Source: SKPH01 sp051748565
Lineage (GTDB): Bacteria > Bacillota > Dethiobacteria > DTU022
Direction: 5' to 3'
NCBI GenBank assembly: GCA_051748565.1
Contig: JBNJHN010000003.1
Coordinates: forward strand, 9,894-73,893
Length of the DNA stretch: 64,000 bases
In this document: positions 8,336 to 17,270 of the stretch, one piece after another
How positions within the stretch are numbered: position 1 is the stretch's first letter
Layout of the letters: every line of letters starts with the position of its first letter
Notes under the pieces: generated by a model
The model's database searches: none
The model's input: only the letters and a program-made list of their open reading frames with translations
Told to the model about the DNA's origin: nothing
Program-made: the position numbers and the translations under genes

Positions 8336-8849
8336 GGTAATCAAAATCGACACTGATAAATGTAACGGCTGCAGGTCGTGCGAGGTAATTTGCTCGGCGT
8401 TTCACGCTACCGATAAATATAGTATTATCAATCCCTCCAGGGCCCGAATCCGTCTGATTCGCGATCCACTGCGTGATGTTTACCTTCCTGTATATGCAGG
8501 TGAATATACGCCGGCTGAATGTATGGGCAGAGACAAATATGTTGTCGATGGAAAAGAATATGAAGAATGTGCTTTCTGCAGGGCTTCCTGTCCCTCCAGG
8601 GATGTTTTCAAAGAGCCTGACTCGGGTCTTCCGCTTAAATGCGACATGTGTGAAGACGATCCGGAACAGGAGGAGCCTCTCTGTGTTAAATGGTGTTTGT
8701 CTGATGCCCTGACATATGAGGAGAGAGAGGAAGAAGTTGAAGAAGAAGTGCTGCTGGACGAGATGGAAACAGGTTTAAAATCACTGGTGGATAAATACGG
8801 TTTAAATAATCTTATTGACAGCATTGCCCGAATGTCACAAAAAGACTAA
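8310..8849 (+). CDS. bamC: Ferredoxin-type electron-transfer subunit BamC
   Basis: A 179-residue iron-sulfur protein of the DmsB/HycB type. Cysteine groups are CNGCRSCEVIC near the start, CAFCRASCP in the middle and CDMCEDDPEQEEPLCVKWC later, enough for about three [4Fe-4S] clusters, followed by a charged Glu-rich tail. BamC is the partner that passes electrons to the tungsten subunit BamB. The start is taken as ATG 8310, nine bases after AGAGGGA; the open frame runs back to 8130 but that part lies inside bamB. The gene overlaps the bamB end by 26 bases, which indicates coupled translation and a fixed complex. Confidence 0.85.
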   Translation: MAKVKKKVKVIKIDTDKCNGCRSCEVICSAFHATDKYSIINPSRARIRLIRDPLRDVYLPVYAGEYTPAECMGRDKYVVDGKEYEECAFCRASCPSRDVFKEPDSGLPLKCDMCEDDPEQEEPLCVKWCLSDALTYEEREEEVEEEVLLDEMETGLKSLVDKYGLNNLIDSIARMSQKD

Positions 8850-8881
8850 AAGATTATGATAAAGGTGGGGATTATAAAATC

Positions 8882-10033
8882 GTGGATACTGAAGCCCCGA
8901 TTAAAGAGGTTATAGAGGAGATAAAAGAATTTGGTGGCGACGCTGTAAAATTTTGTTATCAATGTGGAAAATGCGATACAGTATGTCCCTGGAATAAAGT
9001 TACAAAATTTAGCATACGCAAGTTGATACGTGAGGCTACTTTTGGCATACCGGAAGTAGAGCTTGAAGAAGTCTGGCGCTGTACTACCTGTGGTAAATGC
9101 CCCCAGGAATGTCCCAGGGACGTAAAGCAAGTAGATGATGTTGTGGCCATGCGCAGGATAGCCGCGGAATATGGTGTATCTTCAACCCTGCTGAAACCTG
9201 TTCGTTCAGCAAGCGCAAGCCTTGCCGCTGAAGGTAATCCCGTTGTCCAGGATCGATCCAGGAGGACTGAATGGGCAGAAGGTCTGAATATAAAACCATT
9301 CACAGAAGAAATGGAAATTCTTTATTTCTCCTGCTGCTATGTCTGTTATGATCAGAGATTGAAGGAAATTGGTCAGGCCACGGTCAGGCTTCTTAATAAA
9401 GCTGAAGTCGATTTCGGCACACTGGGCACCCTGGAGAACTGTTGTGGAGAAAGTATCCGTAAAACAGGCAATGAAGAAATTTTTAAAAGTCTGGCCAGAG
9501 AAAATATTAAAACCTTTATAGAACACGGGGTCAAGAAAATTCTCGTTTCTTCTCCACATTGCTACCATACTTTTAAGAACGAATATCCTGAATTCAAAGC
9601 GAATTTTGAAGTGGTTCACATTACCCAGTATTTGCACGATCTAGTTAACGAGGGAAGACTTCAGATCAATAAGGAGTATGAAAAGAAAGTAACCTATCAT
9701 GATCCCTGTTATCTGGGCCGGCATAACGGTATTTATGACATTCCGCGGGAAATTTTAAAAAAGATACCCGGCCTGGAACTAAACGAGATGGCCGAATCGC
9801 GTGAAGACAGTTTATGCTGCGGGATGGGTGGAGGCAGGATTTGGATCGATACCAAGATGCCTGAGAGATTCTCCAATATCAGGATTCAAGATGCAATCAA
9901 TCTTGGAGCCGAAGTCCTTGTCACCTCTTGCCCTTATTGTGTTGATGCTCTCGAGGAAAGCAGATCGGGGTTAAACCTGGAAAGTGCTATAGAGATAAAA
10001 GATATCACGGAAATACTCCAGGAAGTGATCTGA
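8882..10033 (+). CDS. bamD: HdrC/HdrB-like iron-sulfur subunit BamD
   Basis: A 383-residue fusion of an HdrC-like and an HdrB-like part. The N-terminal third has two [4Fe-4S] motifs, CYQCGKCDTVCP at residues 25-36 and CTTCGKCPQECP near residue 67. The rest carries cysteine-rich CCG-type modules: FSCCYVCYD, ENCCGES, DSLCCGMGGG and TSCPYC. In heterodisulfide reductase such modules hold the unusual clusters at the disulfide site; in the Bam complex the equivalent subunit is thought to carry electrons between the flavin subunit BamE and BamBC. Start is GTG 8882 after AAAGGTGGGG. The gene sits between bamC and bamE in the order seen in other class II clusters. Confidence 0.85.
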   Translation: MDTEAPIKEVIEEIKEFGGDAVKFCYQCGKCDTVCPWNKVTKFSIRKLIREATFGIPEVELEEVWRCTTCGKCPQECPRDVKQVDDVVAMRRIAAEYGVSSTLLKPVRSASASLAAEGNPVVQDRSRRTEWAEGLNIKPFTEEMEILYFSCCYVCYDQRLKEIGQATVRLLNKAEVDFGTLGTLENCCGESIRKTGNEEIFKSLARENIKTFIEHGVKKILVSSPHCYHTFKNEYPEFKANFEVVHITQYLHDLVNEGRLQINKEYEKKVTYHDPCYLGRHNGIYDIPREILKKIPGLELNEMAESREDSLCCGMGGGRIWIDTKMPERFSNIRIQDAINLGAEVLVTSCPYCVDALEESRSGLNLESAIEIKDITEILQEVI

Positions 10034-10102
10034 GGTGCGAAAGATTAAATGTACTGCAATAGAATAGCGGGTTTGATATAAAACCTGATGAGGTGATAGA
10101 AA

Positions 10103-13100
10103 GTGGAAAATAAATTGGAAATAAATAGCGGGCAACTTGTCAGAAACCTTGCAGGCAGTAATTTTGGAGATGTAATGGTTGTAGGTGGAGGGGTCAGCGG
10201 CATCCAGTCATCCTTAGATCTTGCTGCTGCCGGTTTTAAGGTTTATCTTGTTGACAGCGCCCCTGCTATTGGCGGCCATATGGCCCAGCTGGATAAGACC
10301 TTTCCGACCAATGATTGCTCTATGTGAATACTCTCACCCAAACTGGTCGAGGTCGACCGGAATACCAATATTGAGGTCCTTTCCTATACTGAAGTGGATA
10401 GTGTGGAAGGCGAAGCGGGGAACTTTAAAGTAACCCTGAGGAAAAAACCCAGGTATGTATTAGAAGACAAGTGCACCGGCTGCACTGTCTGCGTTGAGTA
10501 TTGTCCTGTAAAGTACCCTGATAAATTTAATCAGGATATATCGAAGAATAAAGCGATTCATATATACTATTCTCAGGCAATCCCCCTGATCACCTATATA
10601 GATGAAAGCTGCATTTACCTGAAAGAGAAAAAGTGTCGCATCTGTGAGGCAGTATGTAAAAACGAGGCAATAGATTTTAATCAGACCGAAGAGAAGGTGG
10701 AAATAAAAGTCGGGGCTGTAGTTCTGGCTCCGGGTTATGAACCATTTGATCCGGGCATAAGAGAGGACTATGGCTACGGTAAGTTCGAGAATGTGATAAC
10801 CAGCATGGATTATGAACGGTTGACGGATTCCACGGGTCCTTATGAAGGCCAGGTCCTGCGCCCTTCCGATATGAAGCATCCCCATAAAGTAGCCTGGATC
10901 CAGTGTGTCGGTTCCAGGCAGGTTAACCCACCGGGCGCGAAAAGCTATTGTTCCTCGGTCTGCTGCACCTATACGCAGAAACAGGTAATATTAACAAAAG
11001 AACATGACCCTGAATCTGAATGTGTCGTATTCCATAATGACATTCGATCCTACGGCAAAGATTTCGAGCGATTTTATAAAAGGGCAGAGGATCTGCCCGG
11101 GGTTCAATTTATCAGAAGCTATCCGTCGGTGGTAAAGGAAGATCCGGAAACCAGGAGTGTTACGATAAAATATGCAACCAATGATGACGGTGTGAAGGAA
11201 GAAGAATTTGACATGGTTGTATTATCGGTCGGGTTAAATCCACCCGCTGATTTTGAGAAACTGGCTGATAAGTTTGGTATTGAATTAAATGATCATGGCT
11301 TCTGCAAAACTAATCCTGTAAATACAATGCAGACTTCCCGCCCGGGATTATTTATCAGCGGCGCTTTCCAGGGTCCGTTAGATATCCCCGAATCTGTTGT
11401 AACTGCGAGCGGCGCAGGGTCTCAGTGTGGCGAGCTTCTTAATTACAGGAGAGGGGATCTCTCCAAAGAAAGGGTATATCCTCCGGAAAGGGATGTTTCT
11501 TCAGAAGAACCCAGAATCGGCGTTTTTGTATGTCACTGTGGAGCGAATATCGGCAGGGTGGTTGATGTTCCTTCCAATGTTGAATATTCCTTAACCCTGC
11601 CCAACGTTGTCTATGCCCAGGAACAGCTTTTTTCATGTGCAACTAATTGTGCCGAAGAAATTACTGAGAAGATAAAAGAGAAAGAGCTAAACCGCGTAAT
11701 CGTTGCCGCCTGTTCTCCGAGGACACTTGAAATGTTATTCCGGGATACACTTCGGGAGGCGGGGCTGAATCAATACTACTATGAAATGGCCAATATCAGG
11801 GAACATTGCTCCTGGGTTCACCCCAAAGAAAAAGATAAAGCTACTCAAAAATCCAAGGATATTATTCGAATGGCAGTAGCCCGTGCCCGCCACCTGGAGC
11901 CGTTAATGGAGATAGATCTGCCGGTTGATAAAAGGGCTCTGGTGGTTGGTGGAGGAATTGCCGGCATGACCTGTGCACTCTCTATTGCCGCTCAGGGGCA
12001 TGAAGTGCACCTGGTGGAAAAGGATAAAAACCTGGGAGGAACAGCAAGGAAAATATATGATACCCTGGAAGGGCTTGATGTTCAGACCTATTTACGCGAC
12101 ATGATCGGCAAAGTTTATCAAAACCCCCTGATCCATGTTTATACCGATGCTGCAATCAAACAGAACACAGGGTATATTGGAAATTTTATTACCAGGGTGG
12201 AGATTGATGGAAGAATAGCAGAAATTAAGCATGGAGCAACTGTGATTGCCACGGGTGCTGATGTTTATACACCCAGCGAATACCTTTATGGTAAAGATGA
12301 CAGGGTTCTGACCCATCTCGAGTTGGAAGAAAAGATTGTTGAAGAAGATGAAAAAGTTATTAATGCTGAAAACCTGGTTATGATTCAGTGCGTGGGTTGC
12401 AGAAATGAAGACAGGGATTATTGTAGTCGAATCTGCTGTAACGAATCCGTAAAAAACGCCCTGAAGCTAAAAGAGAAAAACCCGCAGATGGATATCTATA
12501 TTCTCTTCAGGGACATGAGAACCTATGGTTATAATGAAGATTTTTACAGGGCTGCGGCGGATAAAGATATCAAATTTATTCGTTACGAACCTGAAGAAGA
12601 ACCACAGATTGAAGCTGCTGAGGGAGAAAACGGGCCTGTTTTAAGGGTTACCCTGCCCGATTATGTTTTAGAGAAAAAACTTGAAATAGATGCTGATATT
12701 ATTGCACTGGCTGCTGCTGTTATTCCTTCTGCAGGGGCTAAAGAAATAGAAAGCTTATTCAAGGTTGGCTTGAACCAGGATGGTTTCTTTAAAGAGGCCC
12801 ATGTTAAATTAAGGCCGGTTGAATTTGCTGCAGACGGTGTTTATCTTTGTGGCTTGGCACACTATCCAAAGCTGATTTCAGAGACGGTCAGCCAGGCTTA
12901 TGGTGCCGCGGGCCGGGTTTTAACCCTTCTTTCAAAAGATATCGTGACCGCTTCCGGCTCTATATGTGAGGTTGAAGAAGAAAAGTGTGTTTCCTGTGGA
13001 GCATGTATTGCAGCCTGTACCTACGGTGCCATAGAATTCCGGGAAACAGAAATGGGTATTAAAGCTTTTGTCAATCCTGTTCTTTGTAAAGGTGACGGAG

Positions 13101-13228
13101 TCTGCAATGCAGTTTGCCCGACAGGGGCCATACAACTTAAGCACTTTACCGACAAAGAACTCTTGAGTCAAATCGATGCTGCAATACCGGAAGAAGAAGT
13201 CATAAAGAAAATTGAAGCGCTGGTTTAG
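10103..13228 (+). CDS. bamE: HdrA-like flavin subunit BamE, selenoprotein (in-frame TGA = Sec75)
   Basis: The frame starts at GTG 10103, meets a TGA at 10325-10327 and continues in the same frame to 13228, giving 1041 residues if the TGA is read. Sequence around it, NDCSM-U-ILSPKLVEV, matches the HdrA segment in which a cysteine follows CSM, so the TGA replaces a cysteine and is best read as selenocysteine at residue 75. Domains in order: an FAD Rossmann site VVGGGVSGIQSS, the Sec region, ferredoxin cysteines CTGCTVCVEYCP and CRICEAVC, an HdrA-type FAD part, a second FAD module beginning ALVVGGGIAGMTCALS near residue 615, and a C-terminal two-cluster ferredoxin with CVSCGACIAACTYG and CKGDGVCNAVCP. 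This is the flavin centre that would bifurcate or confurcate electrons. A standard gene caller would split it into two genes. Confidence 0.88.
10325..10360 (+). promoter_or_regulatory. SECIS-like hairpin after the bamE TGA
   Basis: After the TGA at 10325-10327, CTGGTC at 10343-10348 pairs with GACCGG at 10355-10360 (one G-T pair) around a loop containing AGGTC. The loop begins about 22 bases after the TGA. Bacterial SECIS elements sit inside the coding region at this distance, and the E. coli fdhF element has a similar GGUC-containing loop. Confidence 0.65.
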
Positions 13229-13373
13229 AACTTTTGGCAATACAAAATGTTTAGTTACTCAATTTAATATAAATCAAAATAAAATTTCTATTTCACCATA
13301 GCAAGGGAAATGAGTCTTTGGAAGTTTTTAAAAAATATATTTAAACGTATTAGAAACACAGGAGGTGTGGCGA

Positions 13374-14141
13374 ATGAGTACAGAAATGACTTTTAAACCA
13401 AGCATTATTGGTTTTGTATGTCAGTGGTGAGGATATGGAGCTGCGGATCTGGCTGGAGTTTCCAGACTACAATATACAACTGAAATCAGGCTTATTCGCG
13501 TTATGTGCACCGGTAGAATCGACCTCGCACATATAATTAGGGCTTTCTCAAATGGGATAGATGGTGTTTTTATTGGTGGTTGTCGTTTAAATGAATGTAA
13601 TTATATTACTCACGGAAATTTTCATGCACTAAATATTGTGCTTCTTTGTAAGAAAATGATGGAATACATCGGTCTGAATCCCGAACGTTTGAGGATTGAG
13701 TTTATGTCATCCGGGGAGGGGAATCTTTTTGCCGAAGTTGTCGATGATTTTGTAGAGACAGTCAGGGAGACAGGCCCTCTTGGAAAAAGTGAGGGAATTG
13801 ATGAAACTGGATTAAAAGTAAATCTTAAAGCTATAACCAGCTTAATCCCCTATATCAGGCTGGTGGAAAGTGAAAGGCTAAGAGGGCACTTTGGAACATT
13901 AGCAGAGTTCAGGGACTTTTATTCCAGCGAAGAATTTGAAAGGCTCTTCCAGGAGCTGATCGCAGATAAACTGGCAATCAGCCAAATTATGATGCTCCTG
14001 CGGGAAAAACCCCTGTCTACGGGAGAAATCTCTGAGATACTGGGTCTTTCCCCGTCTGAAATATCAAAACACCTGAATAGTTCAGCAAAGCTTGGCCTGG
14101 TCAGGTATGAGGAAAATGAGAAGCGCTTTGCTTCTGTCTGA
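13374..14141 (+). CDS. bamF: MvhD-like iron-sulfur subunit BamF, selenoprotein (in-frame TGA = Sec19), with C-terminal winged helix
   Basis: ATG 13374 follows GGAGGTG and is in frame with the long open frame to 14141; the only interruption is TGA at 13428-13430. Context FVCQW-U-GYGAADLAGVSR matches the MvhD family motif in which a second cysteine follows CNW, so residue 19 is predicted selenocysteine. Further ligand cysteines are C45 in VMCTGR and the pair in GGCRLNEC. The first 140 residues are the small [2Fe-2S] MvhD domain that links HdrA to an electron donor. The remaining part, to residue 255, ends in an ArsR-like winged-helix stretch, MLLREKPLSTGEISEILG then SPSEISKHLNS. Without reading the TGA, a caller would begin at 13503 and lose the first 43 residues, including the cluster site. 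Confidence 0.86.
13428..13466 (+). promoter_or_regulatory. SECIS-like hairpin after the bamF TGA
   Basis: CTGGA at 13453-13457 pairs perfectly with TCCAG at 13461-13465 around the loop GTT. The loop starts 27 bases after the TGA, in the range of bacterial SECIS elements, and carries the expected G and U. Confidence 0.6.
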
Positions 14142-14189
14142 TACTAATCAGCAATCAGCATGGTGAAGGGGGATCGCGGGGCAGAGGCC

Positions 14190-14642
14190 ATGGATAATAC
14201 CAGAATTGATCAAATCGTTGAAAAATATGACTGTGAAGCCAGTTCGCTCATCCAGGTATTATTGGAAATTCAGAGTGAAAACCGCTGGCTTCCAAAGCAG
14301 GTATTGGAGAGGATTAGCGAAAGGCTAGAGGTGCCTTTGGCCAGAATACAGCACATTGCTACTTTTTATAAGGCATTTAGTTTAGTTCCGAAGGGCCGTC
14401 ATGAAATACATATTTGCATGGGTACCGCCTGTCATGTCCGTGGTGCGCAACTTGTCCTCGACAAAGTTCAAGACCTGACCGGTATTAACCCTGGCGAAAC
14501 AGACCTGGATCTCAAATTCAGCCTGGAGACGGTTAACTGTCTTGGTTGTTGTGCTTTAGGCCCGGTGATGGAAATTAATGGGCAAATTCACGGGAAGATA
14601 TCACCGGCCGAGACAGCAGATGCCCTAAAAAAATACGACTGA
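14190..14642 (+). CDS. bamG: NuoE-like [2Fe-2S] subunit BamG
   Basis: About 150 residues with the thioredoxin-fold [2Fe-2S] domain of NuoE/HndA. Ligand cysteines are in CMGTACHVRG and, further on, NCLGCCALGPVM, the normal spacing for the family. It would pair with BamH to form the NAD(P)H-oxidising module of the complex. Neither candidate start has a strong ribosome site: ATG 14190 has GCAGAGG close by, and ATG 14160, which adds ten residues, has none; I take 14190. The gene follows bamF by about 50 bases and precedes bamH by 22. Confidence 0.87.
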   Translation: MDNTRIDQIVEKYDCEASSLIQVLLEIQSENRWLPKQVLERISERLEVPLARIQHIATFYKAFSLVPKGRHEIHICMGTACHVRGAQLVLDKVQDLTGINPGETDLDLKFSLETVNCLGCCALGPVMEINGQIHGKISPAETADALKKYD

Positions 14643-14664
14643 GGGAAGATTGTGAGGGAAGATT

Positions 14665-16587
14665 ATGCCACGGATAAACTCACCTGCTGAACTGGAAGCA
14701 ATCAGAAAGGAATTACTGTCTCAACGAGATCCCGACAAACGGACTATTACGCTTTGCTCCGGTTCTGCCTGCCACGCAACGGGCAGCAGGTTGGTAGCTG
14801 AGAGTATCGAAGAAGAGATAAAAAAACAGGGTTTAACTGATCAAGTCGATATAAGGAAGACTGGTTGCCATGGTTTTTGTGAGAGAGGTCCGATCATAGT
14901 TATCCACCCCGATGAAATATGCTACTTACAGATTAAGCCCGATGATGTTCCTGAAATTATTTCTGAGACGATCAAAGAAAATAGGATCATAGAGCGTTTA
15001 CTTTATAAAGATCCCGCTACAGAGGAAGAGATAATTCATGAACATGAAATTCCCTTCTACAAGAACCAGAAAAGGCTTCTTTTCGGGGCCAATATTACAA
15101 TAGATCCCAAAAGTATTGAAGACTACCTGGCTATTGGCGGTTATTCTGCGCTGGTTAAAGTTCTTTTTGAAATGAATCCTGAACAGGTTTTGGAAGAAAT
15201 TAAAAAATCTAACCTGAGGGGCAGAGGTGGCGGCGGCTTTCCGGCAGGGATAAAATGGGAAGGCTCCCGTAATGCACCGGATGATAAGAAATATGTAATA
15301 GTAAATGCGGACGAAGGTGACCCCGGAGCCTACATGGATAGAAGTTTACTCGAAGGCAATCCTCATTCAGTTCTTGAGGGGCTGGCGATTGGAGCTTATA
15401 CCATTGGCGCAGAGGAGGGTTATATTTACGTTCGGCAGGAATACCCGCTGGCAGTAGAAAATATTGGTATTGCGATCAGCCAGGCTGAGGAATATGGATT
15501 CCTGGGGGATAATATTCTCGGCTCAGGCTTTAATTTCAAAGTTATTGTGCACCAGGGGGCAGGCGCGTTTGTCTGCGGCGAGTCTAGCGCTTTAATGACG
15601 GCTTTGGAAGGCAGGGCAGGTGAACCAAGGCCGAAGTATATCCGTTCAAACATCAAGGGCCTATGGGAAAAACCTACTGTTTTGAATAATGTTGAAACCT
15701 GGGCCAATGTTCCATTAATTATCAATAACGGTGCCGATTGGTTTACACAATATGGAACGGAAAAAAGCAAGGGTACAAAGATTTTTTCATTGGTAGGCAA
15801 AATAAACAATACCGGTCTTGTAGAAGTAGCGATGGGTATGACCCTGCGAGATATTATTTTCAAAATAGGTGGCGGAATCCCCGGAGACAAGAAGTTTAAA
15901 GCAGTACAGACTGGCGGGCCGTCCGGCGGCTGCCTGCCAGCAGATTTATTAGATTTGGAAGTAGGTTTTGATGAGCTTACCCAGGCCGGCTCGATGATGG
16001 GTTCCGGGGGTATGATTGTCATGGATGAAGATACCTGCATGGTTGATGTGGCCAGGTATTTCCTTGATTTTCTCGCTGATGAATCGTGCGGTAAATGTGT
16101 CCCCTGCCGCGAAGGTGTCAAACAGATGCTGAACATTTTGACTAATATTACCCGGGGTAAGGGTAAGGAGGGTGATATTGAGCTTTTGGAGGAGCTGGCG
16201 GAGGTGGCCAGAGAGGGAGCACTCTGTGCTTTGGGTCAGACTGCGCCAAATCCGTTTATAAGTACATTAAAGTATTTTAAAGATGAGTATGAAGCACATA
16301 TCAATGAAAAGAAGTGCCCGGCACTATATTGCAAAGAGCTTATTGACTACTATATTGATCCGGAAAAATGCCGGGCCTGTATGATTTGTCTCAAACAGTG
16401 TCCCGCAGATGCAATTATAGGGGAAAAGAAAAAGATCCATATAATAGACCAGGAGAAATGCACGAAGTGCAATACTTGTTTTGAGGTTTGTCCACCCCGT
16501 TTTAATGCGGTGAAGAAAATATCCGGTGAACCTGTCCCGCCTCCAATTTCCGAAGAAGAAAGAGTTATCACCAGGGGGAATAATTAA
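14665..16587 (+). CDS. bamH: NuoF-like NAD(P)H-binding flavoprotein subunit BamH
   Basis: A 640-residue NuoF-type protein of the extended kind found in bifurcating hydrogenases. Order of parts: an N-terminal thioredoxin-like [2Fe-2S] domain with C31, C36, C68 and C72; the NADH and FMN core with GRGGGGFPAGIKWEG near residue 190 and ADEGDPGAYMDRSLLEG; an SLBB-like segment; the NuoF [4Fe-4S] site ESCGKCVPCREGVKQM with its fourth cysteine in LCALGQTAPNP; and a C-terminal two-cluster ferredoxin, CRACMICLKQCPAD and CTKCNTCFEVCPP. It would exchange electrons between NAD(H) and the Fe-S chain leading to BamE and BamB. ATG 14665 follows GAGGGAAG. Confidence 0.9.
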   Translation: MPRINSPAELEAIRKELLSQRDPDKRTITLCSGSACHATGSRLVAESIEEEIKKQGLTDQVDIRKTGCHGFCERGPIIVIHPDEICYLQIKPDDVPEIISETIKENRIIERLLYKDPATEEEIIHEHEIPFYKNQKRLLFGANITIDPKSIEDYLAIGGYSALVKVLFEMNPEQVLEEIKKSNLRGRGGGGFPAGIKWEGSRNAPDDKKYVIVNADEGDPGAYMDRSLLEGNPHSVLEGLAIGAYTIGAEEGYIYVRQEYPLAVENIGIAISQAEEYGFLGDNILGSGFNFKVIVHQGAGAFVCGESSALMTALEGRAGEPRPKYIRSNIKGLWEKPTVLNNVETWANVPLIINNGADWFTQYGTEKSKGTKIFSLVGKINNTGLVEVAMGMTLRDIIFKIGGGIPGDKKFKAVQTGGPSGGCLPADLLDLEVGFDELTQAGSMMGSGGMIVMDEDTCMVDVARYFLDFLADESCGKCVPCREGVKQMLNILTNITRGKGKEGDIELLEELAEVAREGALCALGQTAPNPFISTLKYFKDEYEAHINEKKCPALYCKELIDYYIDPEKCRACMICLKQCPADAIIGEKKKIHIIDQEKCTKCNTCFEVCPPRFNAVKKISGEPVPPPISEEERVITRGNN

Positions 16588-16589
16588 CA

Positions 16590-17201
16590 ATGAGTAAAAT
16601 TTTATTGACTATTGATGGCAAAGAGGTTGAAGCAAATGATGATATGACTATATTGGAAGCGGCACAAAGTATAGGTATAGTTATACCTACACTTTGTCAC
16701 CACGAGAAGTTAGAACCTTATGGGGGGTGTCGGGTTTGCACAGTTGAGGTAGAATCAAATGGCAGGACTAAGCTGGTTGCAGCCTGTGTTTATCCGGCAG
16801 AGCGTAATTTAACTGTTATAACCAGGTCCGAAAAGATAGACAGAATTCGCAAAATGATCTTACAGCTATTGCTTTCTCATGCCCCGGATTCCGAGCAGCT
16901 GCAGGATTTGGCCAAGGAGTATGGCGCAGATAGTAATCGCTTTGAAAAAGAGGCTTCATTTTGCATACATTGTGGTTTATGTGTAAGGTACTGCAACGAA
17001 ATAAAAAAGAAGGATGCTGTCGGATTTATCAACAGAGGTGCCAGAAGAGAGATAAACTTTATCCCGGAGGTTGCCTCCAAAGAATGCTGGCATTGCAAAG
17101 AATGTTTCCCACTCTGTCCCACAGCGGCACTTCAGGCAGCTTATGTTTTCACTGAAGCCCTTGTGGCTTCTAAAGCTCCTTTTGAAACTGAATCTGATTG
17201 A
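16590..17201 (+). CDS. bamI: Short NuoG-like iron-sulfur subunit BamI
   Basis: A 203-residue protein with the N-terminal part of NuoG/HydA-type subunits only. It has the [2Fe-2S] plant-ferredoxin-like domain (PTLCHH, GGCRVCTVEV, AACVYP) and then two [4Fe-4S] groups, CIHCGLCVRYC and CWHCKECFPLCP. The molybdopterin-like or hydrogenase domain of larger homologues is absent, as expected for BamI. It starts two bases after the bamH stop and ends the bam operon; the next gene is convergent, with only 69 bases between. The acronym rests on position after bamH and on domain content. Confidence 0.87.
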   Translation: MSKILLTIDGKEVEANDDMTILEAAQSIGIVIPTLCHHEKLEPYGGCRVCTVEVESNGRTKLVAACVYPAERNLTVITRSEKIDRIRKMILQLLLSHAPDSEQLQDLAKEYGADSNRFEKEASFCIHCGLCVRYCNEIKKKDAVGFINRGARREINFIPEVASKECWHCKECFPLCPTAALQAAYVFTEALVASKAPFETESD

Positions 17202-17270
17202 TGAAGCTTCAAGCTGCCCCGACTAATCCTGCACGATCTTCAGAATGGTATTCCTGATTTTTTGCAGTTA

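Noticed and set aside
10325..10327. bamE as a pseudogene broken by a nonsense mutation
   Set aside because: The stop is TGA at a conserved cysteine site, the frame after it is intact for 966 codons, a hairpin follows, and the neighbour bamF has the same arrangement.
13503..14141. bamF starting at the ATG at 13503
   Set aside because: No ribosome site is present there and the cluster-binding start of the MvhD domain would be lost; ATG 13374 has GGAGGTG and is in frame.
15426..16136. 236-residue open frame antisense to bamH
   Set aside because: The codons are the complement of conserved NuoF motifs; no independent signal.
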